Shown one piece after another: positions 34,261 to 43,981 of a stretch of 60,264 bases of DNA. Position 1 is the first letter of the stretch, and every line of letters starts with the position of its first letter. The DNA is from Bacteroidales bacterium (GTDB lineage Bacteria > Bacteroidota > Bacteroidia > Bacteroidales > NBLH01). A program made the translations under genes and the position numbers. Location of the stretch: contig JAFGWC010000031.1 in assembly GCA_016937695.1 (NCBI GenBank), forward strand, positions 1 to 60,264, given 5' to 3'. The notes beneath the pieces were generated by a model. That model was given only the letters and a program-made list of their open reading frames with translations. It searched no databases and was not told the DNA's origin.

Positions 34261-35148
34261 ATGAATAAATTTATAAGCTTAACAGCAATTTTCATTATTA
34301 TATGCAATTTCATCTCCTGCTCTAACGACAGCTATAGTAATAAAAATTCAGAAACAATATTTGAAATAGATAATCTAATATTAAATTCTTCTATTGAAGT
34401 TTTTAAATCTATGCCAAATCCTGTTGAAACTGCTGAAATAATTACTAAAACAGGAATTAAATTTGATAAAAGAATATTAAATCCTGTAAGCAATGTTACT
34501 TATTACGAAACTTCAAATATTATGGCTTTAAATCTTGGTATTTATTGTGCAGATATAAGTTACACTAGCTTTTACAATCAAAAAGAGTTAACATTTAATT
34601 ATTTATCTGCAATAAAATCTTTAGCCAGCGATTTAGGCATTTCTCAAATCATTAATAAAGAAGATATTTTAAGAATTGAGGATAATTTATTTAATAAAGA
34701 CAGTATTAAAATAGTTATTGAAAATATTTTTTTAAAATCCGGCCAATATTTAAATGAAAATAACAAACCAGAAATAGCACTTTTAGTTGAAGTTGGCGCT
34801 TGGATAGAAGGTTTATATATTGCAATGCAATTATCTACTAAATCAATTCATATAAATAAAGAACTAGTAGATAGAATTACTCAGCAAATAAATTCTTTAG
34901 ATTTAGTTATAAAATCTTTAGATAATTACAGCAATTATTCTGAAATATATGATGTTTTACTTGATATGAAAAAATTAAAAAATATTTATAAAAAAATGCA
35001 AGTTAAACCGGCAAAAAAAATATCTGTAAATAATATTGATGATTTTTCTGTAGATACAATTAAAAAAAATAAAATAATGGTTACGCCCGAAACTTTTGTA
35101 AGTTTATACAATGAAGTTAATACAATAAGAAACAGTTATACTCAATAA
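34261..35148 (+). CDS. Conserved-looking lipoprotein, function unknown
   Basis: 295 residues. The type II signal peptide ends at NFISC (C20). The mature protein looks mostly helical, with an LNLGIYCADISYTSFYNQKE segment, an LVEVGAWIEGLYIAMQLS segment and a C-terminal LVIKSLDNYSNYSEIYDVLL stretch. I recognise no domain. It is the first of two + strand genes before the patatin-barrel gene, 132 bases away, and has no visible promoter box. Confidence 0.65.
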   Translation: MNKFISLTAIFIIICNFISCSNDSYSNKNSETIFEIDNLILNSSIEVFKSMPNPVETAEIITKTGIKFDKRILNPVSNVTYYETSNIMALNLGIYCADISYTSFYNQKELTFNYLSAIKSLASDLGISQIINKEDILRIEDNLFNKDSIKIVIENIFLKSGQYLNENNKPEIALLVEVGAWIEGLYIAMQLSTKSIHINKELVDRITQQINSLDLVIKSLDNYSNYSEIYDVLLDMKKLKNIYKKMQVKPAKKISVNNIDDFSVDTIKKNKIMVTPETFVSLYNEVNTIRNSYTQ

Positions 35149-35280
35149 AAAGACTTTTAAAATAAGTACATTTAATTAATATTCAATCAAATATCATAAT
35201 TTTAAGGCTAAATACTTTAAATTTTATAAGCCAATAAATTTAAGAAATACAAGTTTTCCACATAGTGTAAAAATTATCAA

Positions 35281-37491
35281 ATGTTAAAAAAAAAATTCAT
35301 TTTAATTTCTATCATATCTATTTTCCTATTTATCTCATTTGATGAACTTTACAGTCAGTCAGATAGTATAAAACGCCCAAAAATAGGCTTAGTTTTAAGC
35401 GGCGGAGGTGCAAAAGGATTAGCTCATATTGGCTCATTAAAAATAATTGAAAAATACAATATTCCAATTGATTATATTACAGGAACAAGTATGGGAAGTA
35501 TTATAGGTGCTTTATATTCAATGGGTTACAGTGCAGCTGAAATTGAAAATATAGCAAGAGCTATGAATTGGTCAGAAATATTTGAAGGCACAATATCAAA
35601 AAAATCTATTTCAATAGAAGAAAAAAATGAAGAAGGCAAATACATTTTAGAAATTCCGTTTGAAAAATGGAAACCAGTTATTCCGAGAGGAATGATTTCC
35701 GGGCAATTGCTGGAAATGGAACTAGCAAGGCTTACTTGGGCATTTCATGGAAAAAAAAAATTCAACGAATTGCCAATTCCTTTTAAATGTATTGCAACTA
35801 ATATAGAAACAGGCGAAGCAGTTGTTTTAGACAATGGCTATTTACCGGATGCAATAAGAGCAAGCATGTCAATTCCCACAGTTTTTTCGCCGGTAATAAT
35901 TGATAATCAATTACTTGTAGATGGAGGAATGATTAGAAATTTACCTGCTTCTGATGCAAAAAAAATGGGTGCAGATATAATTATTGCAATAAATGTTGGT
36001 TCGCCACTCTATAAAAAAAGCGAATTAAACTCAATGCTAAAAATTATGGATCAGGCAGCCAGCTTTAGAAATGCAATATTATCTGAAGAAGAAAAAAAAC
36101 TTTGCGATATACTTATTTCTCCCAATATTGAAGGTTATTCTGCAGGCAGTTTTGATATGCTCGATTCTTTAATAATAAATGGCGAAAAAGCTGCTTTAGA
36201 AAATTCGAACAAGCTTAAAGAACTTGAAAATAAATTAAGTAAATATCCTGATAATAAAAAAAATATAAATACTCCGCCAAAACTATATTCAATTTTCATA
36301 AACAGAACAAAAGTTGAAGGATTAAAAAAAGTCTCTAGGAATCTGGTAGCCAGCAAGTTGCAAATAAAAGATTCAAGTTGGTTAAGTATAAATAAAATTG
36401 AAGAAAGTATAAAAAGACTTTATGGAAGTAAGCATTTTGAAAAAGTAAATTACCGAATTATACAAAACGAAAACGAAAATATTTTATTTATAAGAGTTGA
36501 AGAAAAACCATTTTCGATATTCAAATTAGGAGTAAATTACAATAATTATTTCAATGCTTCACTCCTTCTTAACGCAACTTTCAGAAATATAATTGGCGAA
36601 GGTTCCAGATTAATTATAGAAACCAAACTGGGTTCCTCGCCCGAAGCTAATATCAAATATTCTACTTTTACCAAATTTAAACCAAGTATAGGTTTTAATT
36701 TCGACTTTGGCTACTATAATCTGGTAGAAACTAGATATATGTATGCCGATTCAATAAATCTTGATATAAACAAAAATTATTTTTATTCTAAAATAGCTTT
36801 GTCGTCATCGGTAACAAACTCATTATCAATATCTTTAGGTTCTGAAATAAATTATAAAACTTATAATATTCAGCAATTTGATAATGATTTTTATAGTTCA
36901 GACAAATCATATATCCAATTTTTTGGAAAAATATACGCCGATACATATGATAATTTTATTTTCCCTAATTCAGGTATGCTTTTTAAAGTAAATGCAAATC
37001 TAATTTACAATGAGTTAACAGGCTCAGAACCAGCATATAACAACAGATATTGGAAAGCAGATATTACATATTTACAGAATTTTCCTTTATCTAAAAAATT
37101 TAATTTATGCACACAAATAAGTGGTGCAACAATTAAAGGTAAAAATATTTTTATTGCTGATTATTACTATATTGGCGGCCAAATAAATTTTAAAGATTAT
37201 ATTTTTCCTTTAAAAGGATTTAGATTTATGGAATATTCAAGCCCAAACTTTTTAATTGGCGGATTAGGATTAAGGTTTGAAGCATGGAAAGATAAATATT
37301 TTTCAATTTATTTTAACAGTGCACAATCTCAGGAAAAGTTTAATAATTTATTTAAACAAGAAGGTATAATAACAGGCGCGGCATTAAGTTTTGGAATAAA
37401 AACAATATTAGGCCCAATTGAAATTGCAATAAGCAAAAACGACCAAGACAATAACTGGAATTCGTGGATTCAATTAGGTTTTTATTTCTAA
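35281..37491 (+). CDS. Patatin-like phospholipase fused to POTRA and outer-membrane beta-barrel (PlpD-like)
   Basis: 736 residues with a signal peptide (about 1-26). The patatin domain (about 34-235) has the oxyanion hole SGGGAKG, the nucleophile S70 in GTSMGS and the catalytic D214 in VDGG. A POTRA-like domain (about 335-395) and a BamA-type barrel (about 400-736) follow, ending in the aromatic GFYF expected of barrel proteins. This is the type Vd autotransporter (PlpD) architecture: the lipase would be presented or secreted through its own barrel. Its stop overlaps the converging dapF stop by four bases. Confidence 0.9.
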   Translation: MLKKKFILISIISIFLFISFDELYSQSDSIKRPKIGLVLSGGGAKGLAHIGSLKIIEKYNIPIDYITGTSMGSIIGALYSMGYSAAEIENIARAMNWSEIFEGTISKKSISIEEKNEEGKYILEIPFEKWKPVIPRGMISGQLLEMELARLTWAFHGKKKFNELPIPFKCIATNIETGEAVVLDNGYLPDAIRASMSIPTVFSPVIIDNQLLVDGGMIRNLPASDAKKMGADIIIAINVGSPLYKKSELNSMLKIMDQAASFRNAILSEEEKKLCDILISPNIEGYSAGSFDMLDSLIINGEKAALENSNKLKELENKLSKYPDNKKNINTPPKLYSIFINRTKVEGLKKVSRNLVASKLQIKDSSWLSINKIEESIKRLYGSKHFEKVNYRIIQNENENILFIRVEEKPFSIFKLGVNYNNYFNASLLLNATFRNIIGEGSRLIIETKLGSSPEANIKYSTFTKFKPSIGFNFDFGYYNLVETRYMYADSINLDINKNYFYSKIALSSSVTNSLSISLGSEINYKTYNIQQFDNDFYSSDKSYIQFFGKIYADTYDNFIFPNSGMLFKVNANLIYNELTGSEPAYNNRYWKADITYLQNFPLSKKFNLCTQISGATIKGKNIFIADYYYIGGQINFKDYIFPLKGFRFMEYSSPNFLIGGLGLRFEAWKDKYFSIYFNSAQSQEKFNNLFKQEGIITGAALSFGIKTILGPIEIAISKNDQDNNWNSWIQLGFYF

Positions 37492-38267
37492 AAATAATAA
37501 TCACCTTCAAATACAAATTTAGCCTGACCTTCTAAATAAACATTTTCGAATCCGTTTTGTTTTTCTTCAAACTTAACATTTAATTCGCCGCCAAGTGTTT
37601 TAAGTTTTATATTCTTAATATTCGGATTATATTTTTTGTAATATGCAATTGCAGATGCAACAGAGCCTGTTCCACACGATAAAGTTTCATTCTCTACTCC
37701 TCTTTCATATGTTCTTATCGATAATTCACCATCATTTTCTGATACAAAATTCACATTAATTCCATTTTCTTTAAACTTTTGGCTATTTCTAATTTTTCTT
37801 CCTTCGTTAAAAACATCAATATTTTCAATATCATCTTTAAAAATAACAATATGAGGCGAACCAGTATTAACTATATAATTATCAGCATCTTGTAAAAATT
37901 CTGTTACGTTTGTCATTTTCAATTTTATTAAACCATTTTCTTTAATTTCGGCTTCATGTAATCCATCGCTAGCCAAAAATTTAACCGAATTGTTAAATAA
38001 TTTTAACTTTTTAGCAAAAGCAACAATACATCTTCCTCCATTTCCACACATCGTAGAACCTGAACCATCAGAATTATAATAATCCATTTCAAAATCATAT
38101 TCTTTATGATTATTTAAAAGCATTAATCCATCTGCTCCAACACCAAAATGCCTGTTGCACAAATCAGAAATATTTTGTTTAGATAAAAAAGAAACTTCAT
38201 TTTCTCTATTATCAATTAAAATAAAATCGTTTCCTGCTCCATGATATTTATAAAAATGAATTTTCAT
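37488..38267 (-). CDS. dapF: Diaminopimelate epimerase
   Basis: 259 residues. Both catalytic cysteines are visible, in MCGNGGRC and in LSCGTGSVA, and the N-terminal YHGAGNDFILID is the family signature. It converts LL- to meso-diaminopimelate for lysine and peptidoglycan synthesis. The gene overlaps the end of the convergent patatin gene by four bases. It stands alone on this strand; the upstream gap holds a repeat. Confidence 0.96.
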   Translation of the reverse strand: MKIHFYKYHGAGNDFILIDNRENEVSFLSKQNISDLCNRHFGVGADGLMLLNNHKEYDFEMDYYNSDGSGSTMCGNGGRCIVAFAKKLKLFNNSVKFLASDGLHEAEIKENGLIKLKMTNVTEFLQDADNYIVNTGSPHIVIFKDDIENIDVFNEGRKIRNSQKFKENGINVNFVSENDGELSIRTYERGVENETLSCGTGSVASAIAYYKKYNPNIKNIKLKTLGGELNVKFEEKQNGFENVYLEGQAKFVFEGDYYF

Positions 38268-38673
38268 GTTTTTAATATATATAATTGATTATAAGCCTTT
38301 TAACATAACTAAACGCTATTGTTTACATTTTTCTTCGAAATTTTAAATATCTATATTGATTATTTCTTGCAAGTAATTAGTATACTGCTAATTAGTAATT
38401 ACAAATATTAAAAATCCATTTTTAATTACCAATTACTAATTTCTAATTATCTGATAATTAATACAAAACAAGTAATATTATTCATCAGCGCTATTTTAAA
38501 CCAAAAGCTAAATAAATTACGATTTAAACAATAATTTGCAATTCAATTTATTACTGTTAATTTAAGTTAATTGCTTGTTTAAATTTTTCTAAATTATTTA
38601 TTTTACAATTAATAAAACAAATTTAAAATCTTATTACATAAAATTAATAATTTACAAATTTAAATTATAAATT
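38268..38673. other. Non-coding gap before htrA
   Basis: Holds one copy of the AT-rich intergenic repeat (about 38335-38455) and the presumed promoters for dapF and htrA. No gene seen. No TAnnTTTG element with a matching TTG was found near htrA. Confidence 0.45.
38335..38455 (-). repeat. Dispersed AT-rich repeat, copy 1
   Basis: Read on the - strand, this runs gataattagaaattagtaattgg ... cagtatactaattacttgcaag ... atagatattt (segments separated by variable bases). The same order of blocks appears on the + strand at 41263-41385, so the two copies are inverted relative to each other. It also holds an internal 11-bp inverted repeat (aattagtaatt/aattactaatt). Confidence 0.6.
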
Positions 38674-40101
38674 ATGAAAGCAAAAAACTTAATTATTACA
38701 TTTCTAGTTGCAGTTATCAGTAGTTTTATTTCAATATCAGCAAATAATTATTTTAATAAAAAAGACAATATTACTAAGCAAGAAACTGCAAAAACAAATA
38801 ATTTTTCAAGATATGTAAATCAAACCAACAATAACGAAATTTTTGATTTTACGTATGCAGCAGAAAAAGCAATTCATGGAGTTGTTCACATAAAAACAAT
38901 ATTTACAAATCAGCAAATAAATAATCCTCTTTATCATTTTTTTTATAACGACAGACAAGCAATGCCATCAATAGGTTCAGGCTCTGGAGTAATAATTTCA
39001 GCTGATGGCTATATTGTAACAAACAATCATGTAATTGAACAATCAAATGAAATTGAAGTAGTTTTAAACGATAAAAGAAGTTTTAAAGCTAAAATTATTG
39101 GCACAGATCCGCAAACAGATTTAGCCTTATTAAAAATTGAAGCAGGAGATTTATCAGTAATTAGTTTTGGAAATTCTGACGATGTAAAAATTGGCGAATG
39201 GGTTTTGGCTGTTGGAAATCCTTTTAACTTAACATCAACAGTAACAGCCGGAATAGTTAGTGCAAAAGCACGAAATATAAATATAATGCGAGATAGACCA
39301 TATTCGATAGAATCGTTTATTCAAACAGATGCAGCAGTAAATCCAGGAAATAGTGGCGGTGCATTAGTAAATACAAAAGGCGAATTAATTGGTATAAATG
39401 CTGCAATTGCAAGCCAAACAGGCTCATATTCAGGCTATTCGTTTGCAATTCCGGTAAATATTGTAGGAAAAATTGTTGCCGATTTAAAAGAATTTGGTGT
39501 TGTTCAAAGAGCTTTATTGGGAGTTAGTATTAGAGATGTTGACTCAGAAATAGCCCAAACATACGATTTAGATAAAATTGAAGGAGTTTACGTTGAATCT
39601 GTAATTCAAGGCGGAACAGCTTCGAAAGCCGGAATTCAAAAAAATGATGTTATTTTAAAAGTTGGTGATATTAATGTAAACAAAGTTTCTGAACTTCAAG
39701 AACAAATTAGTAGATACAGACCTGGCGATATTGTTAAAATTACTTTTAAAAGAAACAACAAAATAAAAGAGATTAATGTTACTTTAAAAAACAAATTAGG
39801 AAATACCGATATTGTAAGTTCTGATTTAATTTCAATTTTAGGTGCAAATTTTTCTGAAATTACTAATGCTGAAAAAAGTAATTTAGGAATAAAAAATGGC
39901 GTGAAAATTGATGAACTTTTTCCTGGAAAACTTATGAAATCAGGCGTAAGAGAAGGATATATTATTACTGATATAAACAGAATACCTGTAAATAAAGTTG
40001 AAGATATTAATAATATTCTCAAGAAAGCTAACGGTGGAGTTTATATAAGAGGTCTTTATCCAAACGGAATAATAGAATATTACGCTTTTGGAATAGAATA
40101 A
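38674..40101 (+). CDS. htrA: HtrA/DegP-type periplasmic serine protease
   Basis: 475 residues with an N-terminal signal/anchor (about 5-23). The S1C catalytic triad is H119 (VTNNHVIEQ), D149 (QTDLALLKI) and S227 (NPGNSGGALV). Two PDZ domains follow (about 278-370 and 385-472). It degrades or refolds misfolded envelope proteins. It has its own terminator and lies upstream of rpoD, both between inverted repeat copies. Confidence 0.94.
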   Translation: MKAKNLIITFLVAVISSFISISANNYFNKKDNITKQETAKTNNFSRYVNQTNNNEIFDFTYAAEKAIHGVVHIKTIFTNQQINNPLYHFFYNDRQAMPSIGSGSGVIISADGYIVTNNHVIEQSNEIEVVLNDKRSFKAKIIGTDPQTDLALLKIEAGDLSVISFGNSDDVKIGEWVLAVGNPFNLTSTVTAGIVSAKARNINIMRDRPYSIESFIQTDAAVNPGNSGGALVNTKGELIGINAAIASQTGSYSGYSFAIPVNIVGKIVADLKEFGVVQRALLGVSIRDVDSEIAQTYDLDKIEGVYVESVIQGGTASKAGIQKNDVILKVGDINVNKVSELQEQISRYRPGDIVKITFKRNNKIKEINVTLKNKLGNTDIVSSDLISILGANFSEITNAEKSNLGIKNGVKIDELFPGKLMKSGVREGYIITDINRIPVNKVEDINNILKKANGGVYIRGLYPNGIIEYYAFGIE

Positions 40102-40104
40102 AAT

Positions 40105-40170
40105 AAAAAAATCTGTAAAAAAATAAATTTGCATATTCATGTCTTTAGATATTCTTCTACAGATTTTTTT
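40105..40170 (+). terminator. Terminator of htrA
   Basis: A perfect 13-bp stem (40105-40117 with 40158-40170) begins three bases after the htrA stop and ends in a T run. The loop is 40 bases, long for a simple terminator. Confidence 0.6.
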
Positions 40171-40327
40171 ACTATTTAAACAACAAATTTGTCTATTGAT
40201 GTAAAAAAAAACGCCTTTTGTGTAAATGATTATAATAATAAAAAAATAATAGTCATATTTCTGATTAATAATAGATTATCTAATTCATAATTTATTATAA
40301 CCAAAACTTTAAAACAAAAACGACACT

Positions 40328-41188
40328 ATGCGACAGCTCAAAATTACCAAATCAATTACAAACCGAGAAAGTGCATCTTTAGACAAATATTTACAAGAAA
40401 TTGGCAAGGAAGAATTAATATCAATAGAAGAAGAAGTAGCATTAGCTCAAAGAATAAAAAAAGGTGATATTATCGCTTTAGAAAAACTTACAAAAGCAAA
40501 TTTAAGATTTGTAGTTTCTGTTGCAAAACAATATCAAAATCAAGGATTAACTCTGCCAGATTTAATTAATGAAGGAAATATTGGATTAATAAGAGCTGCC
40601 GACAAATTTGATGAAACAAGAGGATTTAAATTTATTTCATACGCAGTTTGGTGGATCAGACAATCAATTTTACAAGCTCTTGCAGAACAATCAAGAATTG
40701 TACGATTGCCACTTAATCAAGTTGGCTCTTTAAACAAATTAAACAAAGCATTTTCTAAATTTGAACAAGAAAATGAAAGAGTACCAACAACTCAAGAGTT
40801 AGCTTCGGTTTTAGAAATTACAGATGAAAAAATATCGCAAAGCATGCGTATTTCAGGAAAACATGTTTCTGTTGATGCTCCTTTTGTAGATGGCGAAGAA
40901 AACAGTTTACTTGATGTTTTATTAAACGAAGATTCTCCATATGCAGATAATTCATTAATAAAAGAATCGCTAAATAAAGAAATTGACCGAGCATTATCCA
41001 CTTTAACTGAAAGAGAAAAAGAAATTATTAAATTATTTTTTGGAATTAATCATTCAGAACTTACTTTAGAAGAGATTGGAGCTCAATTCGAGCTTACAAG
41101 AGAAAGAGTAAGACAAATTAAAGAAAAAGCAATTAAAAGACTAAGAAGCTCATCAAGAAATAAATTGTTAAAAACATACTTAGGATAA
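40328..41188 (+). CDS. rpoD: Primary RNA polymerase sigma factor, short Bacteroidota type
   Basis: 286 residues, the typical length of the Bacteroidota housekeeping sigma, which lacks the long region 1.1 of proteobacterial RpoD. Visible regions: 1.2 ([16 protein letters not shown]), 2 ([35 protein letters not shown]), 3 and 4 ([20 protein letters not shown] then KEKAIKRL). It recognises the TTG/TAnnTTTG promoters of this phylum, consistent with the elements noted in this window. It is followed by the second copy of the inverted repeat. Confidence 0.96.
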   Translation: MRQLKITKSITNRESASLDKYLQEIGKEELISIEEEVALAQRIKKGDIIALEKLTKANLRFVVSVAKQYQNQGLTLPDLINEGNIGLIRAADKFDETRGFKFISYAVWWIRQSILQALAEQSRIVRLPLNQVGSLNKLNKAFSKFEQENERVPTTQELASVLEITDEKISQSMRISGKHVSVDAPFVDGEENSLLDVLLNEDSPYADNSLIKESLNKEIDRALSTLTEREKEIIKLFFGINHSELTLEEIGAQFELTRERVRQIKEKAIKRLRSSSRNKLLKTYLG

Positions 41189-41262
41189 TCAATAAAAAAA
41201 AATATTGGAACAGGTTTAAATAGCTGTAATGATTAATGTTATTTGTTTTAGATTAATTAAAA

Positions 41263-41385
41263 GAGAATTAGAAATTAGTAATTGGTATTAAAAATAAACT
41301 TATAATAGTATTAATTACTAATTGCCAGTATACTAATTACTTGCAAAAAACAGGTAATAGAGATATTTGAAATATCACAGAAAAT
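41263..41385 (+). repeat. Dispersed AT-rich repeat, copy 2 (inverted to copy 1)
   Basis: On the + strand the blocks agaaattagtaattggta, cagtatactaattacttgc and agagatattt follow in the order seen on the - strand at 38335-38455. The two copies face opposite ways around htrA and rpoD. No open reading frame or transposase lies inside. Confidence 0.6.
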
Positions 41386-41423
41386 TTAAGCTTAAGCATA
41401 AATAATTACTAAAACAGTATAAT

Positions 41424-41456
41424 AAAGCACATTAGTTCAAAAAACTTATGTGCTTT
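41424..41456 (+). terminator. Hairpin terminator downstream of rpoD
   Basis: A 9-bp stem, aaagcacat (41424-41432) with atgtgcttt (41448-41456), with a 15-base loop and a T-rich tail. It lies 235 bases after the rpoD stop, past the repeat. Confidence 0.6.
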
Positions 41457-41637
41457 TTATATTATAGCTTAATCTTTAAAAGTAAAATTTCACTAAAAAA
41501 TAATAATCTATTTTACTATTTGGGAACAAAAAAATTGAATAAAGATTATTAATTTAGCGCCATATTTATTCAAAAATAACTTTTATGAACCCATGTGGAT
41601 TTTTTATAAAAAAATTTGCAAATTAAATTTTACTAAA

Positions 41638-43764
41638 ATGAACAAATTACTATTAATCAATGGCATAGCAATAATATTTTTATTATTTGCATGCACAAAT
41701 AATCAAACAAAAAAAGAATTACCAATGCCACCAAAAGCAGAAAAAATTAAACATGAGTTAACTGCTCATGGCCATAGAAGAATTGATAATTACTATTGGC
41801 TTAATGAAAGAGAAAACCCAAAAGTTATAGATTATTTAAATGCAGAAAATGCTTATACAAAAGCAGTTATGGAACATACAGAAAGTTTTCAAAAAGAACT
41901 TTTTGACGAAATAGTTGCTCGTATTAAAAAAGACGATTCTTCTGTTCCTTACAAAAAAAATGGATATTTCTATTATACCAGATATGAAAAAGAAGGGGAA
42001 TATCCAATTTATTGTAGAAAAAAAGATAATATGCAAGCAGTTGAAGAAATATTACTCAATGTAAACGAAATGGCCAAGGAATATAAATATTATCAAGTTG
42101 GCGATTTAAGTGTTAGCGAAGATAATAAAATACTTGCTTTTTCTGTAGATACAGTTAGTAGAAGAATTTACACAATCTATTTCAAAAATCTGGAAACAGG
42201 AGAATTATTAAAAGATAAAATATCTGTAACTGCAGGAAATTCAACTTGGGCTAACGATAATAAAACAGTGTATTATTCTACAAAAGACTCTGAAACTCTT
42301 AGAGTTGATAAAATTTTCAGACATACAATAGGCTCAGAACAAACTCAGGACAAACTAATTTTCGAAGAAAAAGACGAAACATTCGGAACTTATGTTTACA
42401 AAACAAAATCAAAAAAATATTTAGTAATTGGCTCTTATAGCACTTTATCTACAGAATATCAAATTGCTGATGCAAATGATAACAATCCAGAATTTAAAGT
42501 TTTTCAAAAAAGAGAAAGAGATTTAGAATATGATATTTACCATTTTGAAAATAAGTTTTATGTAAAAACAAATTTAGATGCAAAGAACTTTAGATTAATG
42601 GAAACATCTGAAAATAAGACAACTAAAGAAAATTGGAAAGAAATAATTCCAAACAGAAATGATGTTTTATTAGAAGGAGTTGATATTTTCAAAAATTATT
42701 TAGTTTTATCTGAAAGAAAAAACGGATTAACTGAATTAAGAATTATTAATCAATCAGATAAATCTGAATATTACTTGAACTTTGGCGAAGAAACATATAC
42801 AGCATGGACCTCAACCAATATTGATTTCGATACTGAAATTTTAAGATATGGTTATACTTCAATGACAACACCAAACTCAACTTTTGACTTTAATATGAAA
42901 AGCCAAGAAAAAACATTGTTGAAAATGCAAGAAGTACTTGGAGATTTTAATCACGAAAATTATGAAGCCAAAAGATTATACGCAACAGCCACCGATGGAA
43001 CAAAAGTTCCAATTTCTCTTGTATATAAAAAAGGATTAAAGCTTAACGGGAAAAATCCATTATTGCTATATGCTTATGGATCATATGGTTACAGCATGGA
43101 TCCTTATTTTAGTTCTGTTCGATTAAGCCTTTTAGACAGAGGATTTGTTTTTGCAATAGCACATATCAGAGGCGGACAAGAAATGGGCAGATATTGGTAT
43201 GAAGACGGAAAACTTCTAAAAAAGAAAAATACTTTTACCGATTTTATTGATTGCTCTGAATTTTTAATTTCGGAAAAATATACAAATAAAGATAATCTTT
43301 TTGCAATGGGCGGAAGCGCAGGCGGTTTGCTTATGGGCGCAATCGCAAATATGCGCCCTGATTTGTACAAAGGAATTGTAGCTCAAGTGCCTTTTGTTGA
43401 TGTAATGACAACAATGCTTGACGAATCAATTCCGCTAACAACAGGCGAATATGACGAATGGGGAAATCCAAATGAAAAAGAATATTATGATTATATGCTT
43501 TCGTATTCACCATACGACCAAGTAAAAGCTCAAAATTACACTAATATGCTTGTAACCACAGGATTACACGATTCACAAGTTCAATATTTCGAACCTGCAA
43601 AATGGGTTGCAAAATTAAGAGACATGAAAACAGATAATAACTTGTTGCTTTTATCAATTAATATGGAAACAGGACATGGTGGCGCATCTGGAAGATTTGA
43701 TCAATATAAAGAAACTGCATTAGAATATGCATTTATTTTTGATTTACTTGGAATTACAAAATAA
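41638..43764 (+). CDS. ptrB: Oligopeptidase B-like S9 peptidase, lipoprotein form
   Basis: 708 residues from the ATG at 41638. I prefer it to the upstream ATG (41593) because it opens a clean lipoprotein signal, MNKLLLINGIAIIFLLFAC, with lipidated C19. A seven-bladed propeller domain (about 90-420) precedes the alpha/beta-hydrolase domain. Catalytic S560 is in GGSAGG; the aspartate is in TTGLHDSQV and the histidine in METGHGG. Oligopeptidase B cleaves short peptides after basic residues and is usually cytoplasmic in other phyla; envelope attachment is a Bacteroidota trait here inferred from the signal. A strong terminator follows. Confidence 0.92.
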   Translation: MNKLLLINGIAIIFLLFACTNNQTKKELPMPPKAEKIKHELTAHGHRRIDNYYWLNERENPKVIDYLNAENAYTKAVMEHTESFQKELFDEIVARIKKDDSSVPYKKNGYFYYTRYEKEGEYPIYCRKKDNMQAVEEILLNVNEMAKEYKYYQVGDLSVSEDNKILAFSVDTVSRRIYTIYFKNLETGELLKDKISVTAGNSTWANDNKTVYYSTKDSETLRVDKIFRHTIGSEQTQDKLIFEEKDETFGTYVYKTKSKKYLVIGSYSTLSTEYQIADANDNNPEFKVFQKRERDLEYDIYHFENKFYVKTNLDAKNFRLMETSENKTTKENWKEIIPNRNDVLLEGVDIFKNYLVLSERKNGLTELRIINQSDKSEYYLNFGEETYTAWTSTNIDFDTEILRYGYTSMTTPNSTFDFNMKSQEKTLLKMQEVLGDFNHENYEAKRLYATATDGTKVPISLVYKKGLKLNGKNPLLLYAYGSYGYSMDPYFSSVRLSLLDRGFVFAIAHIRGGQEMGRYWYEDGKLLKKKNTFTDFIDCSEFLISEKYTNKDNLFAMGGSAGGLLMGAIANMRPDLYKGIVAQVPFVDVMTTMLDESIPLTTGEYDEWGNPNEKEYYDYMLSYSPYDQVKAQNYTNMLVTTGLHDSQVQYFEPAKWVAKLRDMKTDNNLLLLSINMETGHGGASGRFDQYKETALEYAFIFDLLGITK

Positions 43765-43795
43765 AAATTATCCGTATTTTTATTTCTTGAATTTT

Positions 43796-43834
43796 AAAAA
43801 TCCCCGAAAACATTGGCTGTTTTCGGGGATTTTT
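43796..43834 (+). terminator. Strong rho-independent terminator
   Basis: A perfect 17-bp stem (43796-43812 with 43818-43834) with a 5-base loop (ttggc) and a long T tail. The core ccccgaaaaca/tgttttcgggg is GC-rich for this genome. It ends the oligopeptidase gene and isolates the heme operon. Confidence 0.93.
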
Positions 43835-43952
43835 TTTTAATCTATTAAAAGTCAATTCAAATCCAAAAAATATCAATAAAAGTTATGTCTTGTAACATAA
43901 GCTTTTTCACTGAATAAAGCTAAAAATTCAAATTCTCTACAGAATTGAAAGT

Positions 43953-43960
43953 TACATTTG
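43953..43960 (+). promoter_or_regulatory. Possible -7 element of the heme operon
   Basis: TACATTTG matches TAnnTTTG 22 bases before the hemA ATG at 43982, leaving a very short leader. No correctly spaced TTG is present. This is the only candidate promoter between the upstream terminator and hemA. Confidence 0.4.
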
Positions 43961-43981
43961 TTTGTATTAAAATTTAAATTT

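Larger units (their letters stand above)
41189..41592. other. Non-coding gap after rpoD
   Basis: Contains the inverted partner of the intergenic repeat (41263-41385) and a hairpin terminator (41424-41456). No gene seen in the rest. Confidence 0.45.

Noticed and set aside
38335-41385. Whether the inverted repeats bound a composite transposon
   Set aside because: No transposase or target-site duplication is visible, and the enclosed genes are core genes (htrA, rpoD). I keep it as a repeat finding only.
41593-41637. Upstream ATG as start of the oligopeptidase gene
   Set aside because: It would place 15 lysine- and cysteine-containing residues before a complete lipoprotein signal peptide that starts at 41638.
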